Source of the DNA: a virus
Strand: one strand, 5' to 3'
DNA length: 64,000 nt
Virus record (IMG/VR): IMGVR_UViG_3300033149_003379
Coordinates: 1 to 64,000 of that record
The position numbers were made by a program, and so were the translations under genes. Each line of letters begins with the position of its first letter. The first letter of the stretch is position 1. Under the pieces are notes generated by a model, which saw only the letters and a program-made list of their open reading frames with translations, did not search any database and had not been told where the DNA came from. Below, piece after piece: positions 47,148-56,319 of the stretch.

Positions 47148-48809
47148 ATGGCAGATAAAAAGATTTCTGAACTGACAGCTAAGACAACTATCCATGATGA
47201 CGACCTATTTGTCCTAGTTGACTCAGAGGCCACACCTGACGAAACGAAGAAAATTGCTGGAACCTATGTTCGTGCAGGTCGCACAGCTACCTACATAGTT
47301 GCAGCAAGTGATGCTCCTGACCATGTGAAGGCACAGGCCGATTATGTCTGCGACGGTACTGCTGATGATGTGGAGATTCAGGCCGCGCTTGATGCTCTAG
47401 TTGGTATTGCGTATGATGGCGGGAGAGTATTGTTGTCAGAGGGAACCTACAATACCTCAGCCCCAATCGTGTGGCCAATACAAAGTGGGATTACTCTCGA
47501 AGGGCAAGGGCCAGAGAACACAGTACTTAAACTCACCCCTAACTCAGATTGCAATGTAATTGAGCATACAGGCGAAGGAGTATATTTCGGGACCATAAAG
47601 AGTCTGAAGATTCATGGCAATAGGAGCAGCCAGGCATCTGGTAGTGGCATTTACATAACTGGTGATTTCAATGATGCCCGTTTTGAGGATTTGTATGTAA
47701 ATTATTGTAAAGAATACGGCATGTATATCTATAATACTTGGACAACATCAATAACAAACTGTATTTCAGAGAATAATGACCTTGATGGCCTTTTCATAAG
47801 GAACGGGCCAAGTATTGTCACTGGCGGCTTTTATTCCTACAATCGCAATGGGATAAAGATAGCGACTGCAGGTGATTTCCTAATTAGTGGAGCTACTTGC
47901 CGTAACAATAATGAAAAGGGCATACATTTGAGCGAGTCTGGGCATGGATTGATTATTGGGTGCCATACATATGGTGCGCCAGACGGAATATATATCCAGA
48001 ACTCTGCCAAACTCTCTATTATAGGCAATCAAATATACAGTAATACAGGCTCGGGTATCACCCTTCGGAGCAGTGGGACACCGTGGCCTACCGATAATGT
48101 AATCACAGACAACCTTATCTACAGTAATGATAAAGGTTTTTACCTTGTGGAGCATGAAAATGTTCCTATCTCCAGAATTGTTGTGGCAAACAACATATTT
48201 TATGATAACACTACCAATTTTAGCGTATACGATGAAGCACGTGACCTAGATACTTGGCGGATGTATAACAAATATTCTGACATCTTCATGGATGTCCTTG
48301 CTGAAGATGCAGACCATGTAGTGGCCGCCGAAGACTTGACTGCTGCTACTCCTATTACTTGTACGCTGGCAGCCCAGCCCGACGTGCCGAGGAATGTCAC
48401 CATTGAGATAACCGATGCTGACACTTCGATAACCGCCTTCCAGATTACTGTCAGCGGCGTGGATGCCAAAGGCAACAGCACAAGCGAGGTCTTTGATGAA
48501 TCTGGAGGCTTGACACAGACTGGCAATGTTGCCTTTGCCACCATAAGCTCAGTGAAGGTGGATAGCATCACCGGAGTTGGAGCAGGAGACGTTCTTGATG
48601 TTGGTATCGGCTCCAAGCTGGGGCTGTCCAATGTTGTCTATGAAACAGAAGATGTCTACAAGGTCAAGAAGAACAATGCAGATTGGGCATCGGCAAACTA
48701 CACGGTGAACACAACCTATGACACCGTAGACGTTTCAACAGGCGGAGCAATAACGGGAGGCGATGACTTCACTATCTTCTACAGGAGCAACCTCAACATA
48801 ATTTCGTGA
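47148..48809 (+). CDS. Tailspike/tail fibre with parallel beta-helix
   Basis: A 553-residue protein. N-terminal ADKKISELTAKTTIHDDDLF is the common phage fibre start. Residues about 45-370 are a pectate-lyase-like right-handed beta-helix (ISENNDLDGLFIRNG, IIGCHTYGAPDGIYIQNSAK, SNTGSGITLRSSG). Residues 380-553 are beta-sandwich modules. It probably binds or cleaves a host surface polysaccharide. The coding sequence is GC-richer than the tail genes. Confidence 0.8.
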   Translation: MADKKISELTAKTTIHDDDLFVLVDSEATPDETKKIAGTYVRAGRTATYIVAASDAPDHVKAQADYVCDGTADDVEIQAALDALVGIAYDGGRVLLSEGTYNTSAPIVWPIQSGITLEGQGPENTVLKLTPNSDCNVIEHTGEGVYFGTIKSLKIHGNRSSQASGSGIYITGDFNDARFEDLYVNYCKEYGMYIYNTWTTSITNCISENNDLDGLFIRNGPSIVTGGFYSYNRNGIKIATAGDFLISGATCRNNNEKGIHLSESGHGLIIGCHTYGAPDGIYIQNSAKLSIIGNQIYSNTGSGITLRSSGTPWPTDNVITDNLIYSNDKGFYLVEHENVPISRIVVANNIFYDNTTNFSVYDEARDLDTWRMYNKYSDIFMDVLAEDADHVVAAEDLTAATPITCTLAAQPDVPRNVTIEITDADTSITAFQITVSGVDAKGNSTSEVFDESGGLTQTGNVAFATISSVKVDSITGVGAGDVLDVGIGSKLGLSNVVYETEDVYKVKKNNADWASANYTVNTTYDTVDVSTGGAITGGDDFTIFYRSNLNIIS

Positions 48810-48822
48810 ATGGAGGAATAAG

Positions 48823-49386
48823 ATGTCGACACCGGTAGGTTCATATCAAGAAGATATAGATATAAACAATCTCCAGATTGGGACTGTCACAAGACATTTG
48901 GTGATACCTGCGGATAGCCTCGGCAAGAATCCAACCAATCCGCCAGCCGTGGCAGTCTATGGCATCTGCCAGTCATTGGAGTTTACCGTCGGTACGGACA
49001 AGGCGTACTACAAGCTTCACGTGCCGGATGACTGGGTTGCAGGCACGGATATTACTATCCACATCCACTGGACACGGAGTTCCACCGGTGGTGATGACTC
49101 GACGAAGACGGTGAAATGGCAGGTCAAGTACCTTGCCGTAAACGGTGTTAGCGAGAACGTGAATTCCGGCGAAGCGACTCTGTCTGTGGAGGATACGTAT
49201 GATTCTTCCAGTACTACTGACCAGATTGCATACAAGACAGATGCACTTACGATTCCAAACGCCGTGATAGAGGCTGGCGACTGCATTACCTTTGAGCTAA
49301 TGGCGGTGACGCTGAGTGGTACGGCATTGTCAGAACCTGCGTGCGTCGGGCTTAGTATTGATTGGACGGCTAAGCAAGTCCTGTAA
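48823..49386 (+). CDS. Beta-sandwich virion protein (tail fibre accessory)
   Basis: A 187-residue protein preceded by TGGAGGAATAAG. Typical jelly-roll features: LVIPADSLGKNPTNPPAVAV, KLHVPDDWVAGTDITIHIHW and a closing LSIDWTAK. This type follows fibre genes in many phages. Function inferred as an attached surface protein. Confidence 0.6.
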   Translation: MSTPVGSYQEDIDINNLQIGTVTRHLVIPADSLGKNPTNPPAVAVYGICQSLEFTVGTDKAYYKLHVPDDWVAGTDITIHIHWTRSSTGGDDSTKTVKWQVKYLAVNGVSENVNSGEATLSVEDTYDSSSTTDQIAYKTDALTIPNAVIEAGDCITFELMAVTLSGTALSEPACVGLSIDWTAKQVL

Positions 49387-49419
49387 GGAGAACAATGATT
49401 ACCTAATGGAGGATAATTA

Positions 49420-51117
49420 ATGACAGTAAAAATATCCCATCTTCTGACGGAAGATGGAGATGATCTACTGAAGGAGGACAGTAGTCTTCTAGTTTTAGAG
49501 CCAGTTGAAATTACCTCATCAACTTTAGTCAATCTTAGAGTGTCTCCTGCGCCTTGGTATGATCGTAGTTGGGAATACCGAATTCAGCTTACACTCGATA
49601 AGGATAAAGCTGGTGGAGCTACCCTTACTGACTTTCCAATAGTAATTACTGAGAATCATATGCCTGATGCCTTTTGGAGTAATGTACGCTCAGATGGTGC
49701 TGACATTGTAGTCTGTGCTGCAGATGGAACGACGAAGCTGAAGCGGGAATTGGCTACCTTCTCTGTAGTCGACGAGAAGATGGAGCTGCATGTCAGGATA
49801 CCTCGGTATTCTCATACTGCAGACACCATCATTTATCTCTACTTCGGGAATCCTGCTGGAGCTGAGGCCAATGACATTGATACGTGGGACTCTGATTTCG
49901 CGGCTGTCTGGCACATGAACGATAGTCCTGCTGACTCAACACAGATACTGGACTCAACGGTAAATGGGAATACGGGCACGAAGGGCGCGGGAGACAGAGC
50001 ACCAACAGAAGTTGATGATGTAATTGGGAAGGGACAAAGCTTCGATGGAGTGGATGACTATATTGAATTACCTAAAGCTTTTGACTCGGTATTGACAGGG
50101 AATTACACGTTGTTGGCTGTAGCCAAGTGTGTAGGAGAGAACTCTGATGACCGTATGTACCAAAACGTTTTTGATATGCGCGGAGAGAGAGAGGTCACAT
50201 TAGAAGTGAATGAGTCTCCTGACCTTAGAATAGCTCACTTTGTATATGATGGCACACCCTACAGGGCTTATGGCCCATCACAATTTGCCTATAATATGAA
50301 TTACTTGATAGCAGCCACGAAATCGGGCACAACACAACTAGCGTGGAAAGACGGTGTGTCGGGGATCCCCGTTACTTCGGGAGAGCCACATTCGGGTAGT
50401 GCTAGCTCTCGAATTGGGTTGCTGTATACAGATTCAGACTCTGGTGGTGGCAACCTGCGCGGTGCGTTTCGAGGAACGATATCTGAGGCCCGTATCTCTT
50501 TCACTGCCCGCTCTCCCGAGTGGATAGAGGCGACGTATAACTGGCTTTTAGACAACAGTAATTGCTACAGTGTAGGTTCTCCGATGACTGTTGAAGATAC
50601 ATCATATCCACGTACATTTGAAGTGATGAGGGAGAAATTAACTTCATTGATAATTGCTCCACTGAGAGAAAGACTCATATTGCTAGCTAGGTCGTTCTCA
50701 ACAGCAATAGCATTAACCTCTAATGTAGGTCGTACAATGGCGATAAATAGAAGTGTTTCTGCTTCTGAAGTAATGTCGGCTTCAATAGATAGGACGATTT
50801 CTCTTGCACGAAGATTGACAGCATCTCTGTTACCTATTTCGAGTATCACAAGAACGATTCAATCTATGAGAGAATTCTCTTTTAGTAGTTCACTTTCTTC
50901 AACAGTCGGGAGGAATATTGCATCTGTTAGAAGAGTAGTCGCTCAAGAATCTCTACGTGTAATAGGATTGACAAGAGGAGTAGGTAGAACAATTAAAGTT
51001 TCATTCGCATTAGGCTCCTTCGTCAATAGAATCTTTAGGAAGTTTGGATACAAGACTATGACTATGAGACATCTGAGTTCTAGAATCAAGACATTCACCT
51101 TGAGACACAGAGAATAG
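49420..51117 (+). CDS. Tail fibre with DUF2341 and concanavalin-like (LamG) domains
   Basis: A 565-residue protein preceded by TGGAGGATAATTA. YDRSWEYRIQLTLDKDKAGG to YLYFGNPAGAE is a DUF2341 module. FAAVWHMNDSP to YNWLLDN is a LamG-like lectin domain, residues about 155-385. The C-terminal 170 residues form a Ser/Arg-rich region with repeated GRT/VGR phrases. Probably carbohydrate-binding on the virion. Confidence 0.7.
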   Translation: MTVKISHLLTEDGDDLLKEDSSLLVLEPVEITSSTLVNLRVSPAPWYDRSWEYRIQLTLDKDKAGGATLTDFPIVITENHMPDAFWSNVRSDGADIVVCAADGTTKLKRELATFSVVDEKMELHVRIPRYSHTADTIIYLYFGNPAGAEANDIDTWDSDFAAVWHMNDSPADSTQILDSTVNGNTGTKGAGDRAPTEVDDVIGKGQSFDGVDDYIELPKAFDSVLTGNYTLLAVAKCVGENSDDRMYQNVFDMRGEREVTLEVNESPDLRIAHFVYDGTPYRAYGPSQFAYNMNYLIAATKSGTTQLAWKDGVSGIPVTSGEPHSGSASSRIGLLYTDSDSGGGNLRGAFRGTISEARISFTARSPEWIEATYNWLLDNSNCYSVGSPMTVEDTSYPRTFEVMREKLTSLIIAPLRERLILLARSFSTAIALTSNVGRTMAINRSVSASEVMSASIDRTISLARRLTASLLPISSITRTIQSMREFSFSSSLSSTVGRNIASVRRVVAQESLRVIGLTRGVGRTIKVSFALGSFVNRIFRKFGYKTMTMRHLSSRIKTFTLRHRE

Positions 51118-51140
51118 TGTCTTCAAGCTTAGATTTATAG

Positions 51141-51146
51141 TATAAT
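51141..51146 (+). promoter_or_regulatory. -10 box for a leaderless or short-leader transcript
   Basis: TATAAT ends 11 bases before the ATG at 51157, so the transcript would start only a few bases before the codon. No ribosome site is present. Confidence 0.45.
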
Positions 51147-51156
51147 TAGATTGAAC

Positions 51157-51489
51157 ATGGAGACAATATCTGTAAGAGAAGGCTCAACATCAGATTTAGT
51201 GTTTCAGCTTTTGGCTGATAATGAAGCTATCGATTTGACTGGTGTGGATCATGTAGAGCTCCACATGCTGGACTCGAGAGGAAAAGCCTATAGGTATTCT
51301 TCTGATGGAAGTAACCTCGAGATATCAGTTCCAGAAAGTGGATTGGTAGCATTCACTCCAGAGAGCTCTACGTTTTATGCGATTCGTTCTCCATACAAAG
51401 TTTATGTTTTGGTGTATGAATCACCTTCAGAGTATTATTCAGTACCAGAAGGAGAGGAGAATCAAATAGAGGTACGAAGACTTTTCTAA
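51157..51489 (+). CDS. Tail/neck-associated protein
   Basis: A 110-residue beta-rich protein beginning METISVREGSTSDLVFQLLA. The pattern DLTGVDHVELHMLD and SGLVAFTPES..Y is common to the N-terminal domain of phage baseplate upper (BppU-like) or neck proteins. A TTG at 51151 is an alternative start. It has no ribosome site. Confidence 0.6.
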   Translation: METISVREGSTSDLVFQLLADNEAIDLTGVDHVELHMLDSRGKAYRYSSDGSNLEISVPESGLVAFTPESSTFYAIRSPYKVYVLVYESPSEYYSVPEGEENQIEVRRLF

Positions 51490-52566
51490 ATGCTTAGACC
51501 AGACGCTATCTTCAAATTTGACGGAACATCGTATACGGATTTGTCTAATAATCCTAAGACAAATTCTTCGATTGACTTTATCTCTTCAACAGATGATATC
51601 TTCTATATTGGACTTAGAAGAAGATTCATCGGTTTGTATGTTACGCTATCGACACTCGGTAGCTATGATTCGATTTCATACAAATACTGGAACGGTGAGG
51701 AATGGAAGTATCTCTCTTTGTTAGATTCATATGCATTCTCTGTTTCTAAGTATCAACGATGGGTTGTTCCAACTGATTGGGAACCTCTGAACTTTACGGA
51801 TACTTTCCCGCATTCTGCTACAGCTCCAGACAATGTCGAGAGATTCTGGATAAAGATCGAAGCAGGAGGAGTGACAACTCAAGCAGTCATTAGTAAGATT
51901 CGTTGTTTACCGTATGCTACATATGCTTCAAGTGGTGATGTGGCAGCCAAGCTCGGTCTAAATTCAGAAGATATATTTACTACCGTATCAGAGCCTCTGT
52001 CATCCTTTGATGTGGAGGACTTCATAGTTAGAGCAGAGGACAGGATTGACTATCGTACGAGAAAATCATGGAGGTTTAACGCTGAACCAGAGGAACTTCT
52101 TGATTTCAATCTTGAAGGAGTTAGACTCCACCATAGGGACATTATAAAGGTCTTTAATGCGTACCTATGGGATGGGTCTAGTTTCGATTTACTAACTGAG
52201 GGCCGTAATCAGGATTACTTCGTTGATAATGATCGAGGTATGCTGTTCTTTACAAGGTTCTTTTTACCTCCTGCAAGATATCGATATCCTATGTATGGTA
52301 TGGCGTTGGGTTCTTGGAAGGGAGAGTTTCGGTATGCAGTAAAGGTTGACTACTCTTGGGGTAGAGACCTTGAAACATCAAGAGATTTCCACATTGTTAA
52401 TAATCTTGCTGCTAAGATGGCGGCCATCGAATGTTTGAGCTCGTCGAATTTCGTAGCATTGGTGCCAGAAGCTTCTGCATTAGAGGAGATTTCGCAAAGG
52501 ATAGACAGGTGGGAGCGTGAGATTGAAGACCAACTTGAAAATCTCACAGCTTTGATAATAGAATAA
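51490..52566 (+). CDS. Head-tail connector protein with an inserted beta domain
   Basis: A 358-residue protein starting directly after the previous stop. The N-terminal 150 residues (FYIGLRRRFIGLYVTLSTLG, YWNGEEWKYLSL) share a domain with the tail hub protein at 56319. The rest (DVAAKLGLNSEDIF to LENLTALI) fits head-tail adaptor proteins, helical with a central beta region. Position before the tail terminator supports this. Confidence 0.65.
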   Translation: MLRPDAIFKFDGTSYTDLSNNPKTNSSIDFISSTDDIFYIGLRRRFIGLYVTLSTLGSYDSISYKYWNGEEWKYLSLLDSYAFSVSKYQRWVVPTDWEPLNFTDTFPHSATAPDNVERFWIKIEAGGVTTQAVISKIRCLPYATYASSGDVAAKLGLNSEDIFTTVSEPLSSFDVEDFIVRAEDRIDYRTRKSWRFNAEPEELLDFNLEGVRLHHRDIIKVFNAYLWDGSSFDLLTEGRNQDYFVDNDRGMLFFTRFFLPPARYRYPMYGMALGSWKGEFRYAVKVDYSWGRDLETSRDFHIVNNLAAKMAAIECLSSSNFVALVPEASALEEISQRIDRWEREIEDQLENLTALIIE

Positions 52567-53015
52567 TGGCCTACATCGCTGAATCAGTTCCACAAGAAAC
52601 AATAAAGTCTCTGTTGGTTGATAATTGGGACCCTCAAGGAGGAGTAGTTCCGATGCCTCGAATAGAGATTGTGGCGTCAATTCCTTCGTCAGTTCGATTT
52701 GATATACAAAAGAGGGATTACATTTTCATAGCTCAAGATAATGCTGGCGAGGAGATAACTTTGCGTAATACGTGTCAGCATTATGACAAGACATTCAATC
52801 TCGTATTACAGATAATGACATCGAATTCAAGACAGAGGTTGTACGATATAAAAAAGCAGATTCGAATCATTTGCTTCTCGAACGTACATAACTTCACAGG
52901 ATGGCAAAGATTGCTCTATAGGTCCTTTATTGAAGAAGGAGATGAGCAGCCAAAGATCTGGAAAGGGCGAGTTAGACTTACATTGGACTCAGCAAGAGTT
53001 CCAATAACTAGTTAG
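52566..53015 (+). CDS. Tail terminator/completion protein (inferred)
   Basis: A 149-residue protein sharing one base with the previous stop. Alpha/beta composition with a long central helix (SRQRLYDIKKQIRIICF) and a position between connector and tail tube are typical of tail terminator proteins. No diagnostic motif. Confidence 0.6.
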   Translation: MAYIAESVPQETIKSLLVDNWDPQGGVVPMPRIEIVASIPSSVRFDIQKRDYIFIAQDNAGEEITLRNTCQHYDKTFNLVLQIMTSNSRQRLYDIKKQIRIICFSNVHNFTGWQRLLYRSFIEEGDEQPKIWKGRVRLTLDSARVPITS

Positions 53016-53028
53016 TTGGAGGTAATAC

Positions 53029-54063
53029 ATGGCAGCAGGTGATGCAATTATCAGAGGTGAGTCTTGGGAATTATCGTTTGGTCCAGAAACATCATATGGT
53101 GTAGACCCAGGTACAGCAGCTCTGAATTGGGTGTTCGGTGTTGTTCAACAAGCGACTATGCCTGACCCCGAGTTTAATTGGATGCCATACTGGATGCTCG
53201 GCTCAGCATCTAAGAGGAACTTCTATATTATGTATAGAGGTCGAAAATCCTTTGCTGGGTCGATACCAGATATAGTTCTCATAAATGGCTATCCGTTGTA
53301 CCTTCCTATAGGAGATGTAGTAACGACTGGAACGGAATCTCCATATACTCATACAATCTCTGAGACAAATAGGCTCAAGTCTATAACTATGCAACATGAG
53401 TTATTCGATGCAGATGGAAATTCTGAGCTCATTAGGCGTTGGAGTGGAGGAAAGGTAAACAGAGCTAGTTATCATGCTTCTGAAGGTGAGCCTCTCATGA
53501 TGAGCATAGAGGAAATTATATTCAACTCTTATGCTAGTAGTGGAGATTCTGGAATAGCAAGTGCTAGTGCATCCTATCCTACGACTGATCCGTACTTGTT
53601 CTGTCATGGAGCACTTACGTTGTTCGGCACAGAGTTTGCTAGAGTCAGGAATTTCTCGATTGAAGTGAGCAACAATATCGAACCTAAGTACTACATAACG
53701 GATGACTCTGCAGAATCGAGGGCACCATATGAGCTCAGGGAAGGAAGACGAGAATACCGCATGACTGCTAATATTGACATAGCTGATAGTAGTATCTTCG
53801 ATGCGCTGGTTGCAGAAGGCGTATACACGTCGTTGAAGGGATTCGACATCTCTCTTGTATTTACTAGAGGCGATAATGATACAATTACCTTTACGATTCC
53901 GCCGACTACAGCTGATGCAGGTGGAGATAGCCAAGGAGCATTCATACGTTCAGCTCCTCATAATATCGTGAATGAGCCAGCGGTATCTGTTCCTGTTGAT
54001 ATAATTTTTAGATCTATGAAGATCGTAGTAGTTGATGCAGTCGAGGATTATCCTGAAGATTAA
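53029..54063 (+). CDS. Tail tube (major tail) protein
   Basis: A 344-residue protein preceded by TTGGAGGTAATAC. ESWELSFGPETSYGVDPGTA at the N terminus is the classical tail tube start, followed by RRWSGGKVNRASYHASEGEP, RVRNFSIEVSNNIEPKYYI and FDISLVFTRGDND. Beta-rich throughout. Its position before the assembly chaperone supports the call. Confidence 0.8.
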   Translation: MAAGDAIIRGESWELSFGPETSYGVDPGTAALNWVFGVVQQATMPDPEFNWMPYWMLGSASKRNFYIMYRGRKSFAGSIPDIVLINGYPLYLPIGDVVTTGTESPYTHTISETNRLKSITMQHELFDADGNSELIRRWSGGKVNRASYHASEGEPLMMSIEEIIFNSYASSGDSGIASASASYPTTDPYLFCHGALTLFGTEFARVRNFSIEVSNNIEPKYYITDDSAESRAPYELREGRREYRMTANIDIADSSIFDALVAEGVYTSLKGFDISLVFTRGDNDTITFTIPPTTADAGGDSQGAFIRSAPHNIVNEPAVSVPVDIIFRSMKIVVVDAVEDYPED

Positions 54064-54073
54064 GGAGGTTTAA

Positions 54074-54433
54074 ATGGCTGAAGTACAGTGGAGAATAAGT
54101 CACGAACCTGAGGAGAAGACCATACACTACCAAGGGAAGGACTTTACTATTCAGGTGAGGCCCATGACTTGGAGTAAACGTAATCAAATTGTTTCTCAGT
54201 GTTTGACCTATACTGAGAGGGGAGAAGCACAGTTCAATCTCGATCGGTACTACAAGGAATCAATTATGTACATGATTCCTCAAGGTCCATGGGGAAAGAC
54301 TGATGCGATTTTCTTGACTTCTATCAATGAGGAGCTCGGGAGAATCCTTCAATCGTTTGTATCTAATCCTTTTGATAGTGGTGGAGTTGAAGCTCAGGAT
54401 TTTTTCGACGAAGAGCGAGAGCAGTCCTCATAG
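54074..54433 (+). CDS. Tail assembly chaperone, short form (gpG-like)
   Basis: A 119-residue protein preceded by TAAGGAGG. Placed between the tail tube and tape measure genes, as gpG/gpGT. It ends in an acidic helix, and a T-TTT-TTC slippery heptamer at 54400-54406, in the correct frame, allows -1 frameshifting into the following reading frame. Confidence 0.8.
   Translation: MAEVQWRISHEPEEKTIHYQGKDFTIQVRPMTWSKRNQIVSQCLTYTERGEAQFNLDRYYKESIMYMIPQGPWGKTDAIFLTSINEELGRILQSFVSNPFDSGGVEAQDFFDEEREQSS
54400..54406 (+). other. -1 frameshift slippery site (T TTT TTC)
   Basis: Zero-frame codons are GAT TTT TTC; slipping back gives TTT TTT C and continues into an open -1 frame to 54615. The heptamer matches X-XXY-YYZ exactly and lies where lambda-type phages make their G-T fusion. 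Confidence 0.75.
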
Positions 54434-54615
54434 GTAGGGGCAACTTCTATGACTTCGATGTATACAGGAAGTTAGTTGAGATAAAATTGATGCAGCTAGG
54501 TATATCATTCGAGAGTCTACAATCAATGACTGAGCAAGAGGTACTTAGTTACATGGGAGTCCTAGAGGCTGTGGAAGAGAAAATGATGGAGGAACAAGAG
54601 AGAAATGCCAGGTGA
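54406..54615 (+). CDS. Tail assembly chaperone, frameshift extension (gpT-like)
   Basis: The -1 frame encodes 69 further residues (starting RRRARAVLIGRGNFYDFD) rich in helices (LVEIKLMQLGISFESLQSM) to TGA at 54613, overlapping the tape measure start. It has no independent start with a ribosome site, consistent with expression only as a G-T fusion. Confidence 0.75.
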   Translation, partial: RRRARAVLIGRGNFYDFDVYRKLVEIKLMQLGISFESLQSMTEQEVLSYMGVLEAVEEKMMEEQERNAR

Positions 54616-55894
54616 GGGAGAAATCCTTGGTCGAATAATAGTCGAAGATACAATCAAGACTCAATATGAAGGTGCTCCAGGAGGCAGTCTCGGTCGACTT
54701 CCTGGAGGATTGCCTGGTCGAGTACCAGTAGGTCCAACTGGAGATCGTCCAGCTCAAAGCAAGGACATACAGGATTTGAAGAAAGGCCTCTTGGGAGCAG
54801 TCGGACTCGGTGGTCTAGCAAAGGCAGCAGGAGGTATAGGCCTTATTGTAGCTGCGGTTACATTTATTGTATCAGTCATTAAACGTAGTAAAGTGTTTAG
54901 TACATTCATGAATGCGTTTCTGACAGTACTGTCGTCATTTGTGGATGTTATGCTCATGCCTCTAATTCCGATTCTCTCGCGTTTTCTACGCTTTGCTCTG
55001 AAGGTCTTCCAAGGATTCAGAAAGGAAGGCATTATCGGAGCGATTAAGGCTATACTCGAAGGGATAAACCTAAAAGGAATACTTTCGAAGCTTCTAGACT
55101 GGGGAAACTTCATCGCAAAGCTCGTTTGGAGTGATTTTATTGTAGGCATAGTTTGGGAGAATCTCATCAAAGGCCCAGCTCAGTGGGTTTGGGAAAATGT
55201 CATTAAAGGCCCAGCTCAGTGGGTTTGGGAAAACTTGATTGAAGGCCCAGCGCAATGGGTTTGGGAGAATATAATTAAGGGCCCAGCTCAATGGATTTGG
55301 GAAAATGTTATCAAAGGTCCCGCTCAATGGGTTTGGGAGAACGTAATTACAGGTCCAACTCAATGGGTTTGGGAGAATCTCATCGAGGGTCCTGCTCAAT
55401 GGGTCTGGGAGAATGTGATTAAAGGTCCAGCCCAGTGGGTCTGGGAGAATCTCATCAAGGGTCCAGCCCAATGGGTCTGGGAGAATGTTATCAAAGGTCC
55501 TGCTCAGTGGGTCTGGGAAAATGTTATCAAGGGCCCAGCTCAATGGGTCTGGGAGAATACCATTAAAGGTCCCGCTCAGTGGGTTTGGGAGAACGCTTTA
55601 TCTCCTTTAGGAAGTGCATTGAAAAAGCTCTTTCCTGATATCGACATACCATTTCCTGATATTGATATACCATTCTTCCAAACAGAAAGTCTCCAAACAG
55701 GAAGTCCATACATTCCTCGCGATATGCTAGCGTACCTGCATAAAGGTGAAGCAGTGATTCCAGCTAGATATAATACGTTCAACATCACAAACAATCTGAG
55801 CTCCAATGCGCCTACTGGTTATCTAGCTGGTAGAGAGATGGGAGAAGGTTTTGTTAATTCTCTCACGAGTCTTGTATTGAGGACAGGTATCTAA
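54605..55894 (+). CDS. Tape measure protein with a 12-residue tandem repeat
   Basis: A 429-residue protein preceded by TGGAGGAACAAGAG. A hydrophobic segment (about 60-100) with Gly-rich GLLGAVGLGGLAKAAGGIGL and helices are followed by 12 tandem IKGPAQWVWENV-type repeats (residues about 188-331). The C terminus (YIPRDMLAYLHKGEAVIPAR) is a motif common to tape measure C termini. If fully extended at about 0.15 nm per residue, the tail would be short, about 65 nm. It follows the frameshifted chaperone gene as expected. Confidence 0.85.
   Translation: MPGEGEILGRIIVEDTIKTQYEGAPGGSLGRLPGGLPGRVPVGPTGDRPAQSKDIQDLKKGLLGAVGLGGLAKAAGGIGLIVAAVTFIVSVIKRSKVFSTFMNAFLTVLSSFVDVMLMPLIPILSRFLRFALKVFQGFRKEGIIGAIKAILEGINLKGILSKLLDWGNFIAKLVWSDFIVGIVWENLIKGPAQWVWENVIKGPAQWVWENLIEGPAQWVWENIIKGPAQWIWENVIKGPAQWVWENVITGPTQWVWENLIEGPAQWVWENVIKGPAQWVWENLIKGPAQWVWENVIKGPAQWVWENVIKGPAQWVWENTIKGPAQWVWENALSPLGSALKKLFPDIDIPFPDIDIPFFQTESLQTGSPYIPRDMLAYLHKGEAVIPARYNTFNITNNLSSNAPTGYLAGREMGEGFVNSLTSLVLRTGI
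55166..55597 (+). repeat. Twelve tandem 36-bp repeats inside the tape measure gene
   Basis: Each unit encodes I-K-G-P-A-Q-W-V-W-E-N-V with small changes (IEG, ITGPT, WIWEN). Third-position differences between units show that protein sequence, not DNA, is conserved. The number of units could vary and thereby set tail length. Confidence 0.85.
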
Positions 55895-56319
55895 TGGCAC
55901 TAGATGTATCGATTACTAGCCCAGACGGAAATACAAATACCACATATAATATACAATGTGAGGTCGTAGAGCATACTATTAGTCGTAGTCCTACTGCAGC
56001 AGCACTTCCTGGAGAGACTGGCGAAGGTGCAGGAGACCCAGATGTTTTCTATCTCGATCTAGGAATGCAACTTGAACAAATAACAATTTCAGGAGTACTC
56101 GATAATACTAATACTCCGACGAAGGCTACACTTCGTACAATTGCGTCAACGTGGTGGAGAGACAGTGTAGAGGAGGATCCTCCAAAATATATCAAGCTAA
56201 CTCTTCCGGGTAGTGAAGCATATTACGGTGGTATCAAACAAGCATCATTTAGACGTGGTGCTGAAGATACAGAGTATTGGAGGTTCAGCTTGGTGTTTAT
56301 TGTTGAATCAAAGGTATAA
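55894..56319 (+). CDS. Distal tail-type protein
   Basis: A 141-residue beta-rich protein overlapping the tape measure stop (TAATG). YYGGIKQASFRRGAEDTEYW and the closing RFSLVFIVESKV resemble small tail-tip proteins following tape measure genes. Likely between tail tube and hub. Confidence 0.6.
   Translation: MALDVSITSPDGNTNTTYNIQCEVVEHTISRSPTAAALPGETGEGAGDPDVFYLDLGMQLEQITISGVLDNTNTPTKATLRTIASTWWRDSVEEDPPKYIKLTLPGSEAYYGGIKQASFRRGAEDTEYWRFSLVFIVESKV

Noticed and set aside
55094-55543. Minus-strand repetitive frame opposite the tape measure repeats
   Set aside because: It arises only because the 36-bp repeats keep frame on both strands; it has no start signals and the plus-strand tape measure is clearly real.
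54605-55894. Tape measure reading truncated by repeat collapse
   Set aside because: The protein is short, but both the hydrophobic N-terminal region and the conserved C-terminal YLHKGEAVIPAR motif are present, so the gene is complete as read; collapse of repeat units cannot be excluded without reads.
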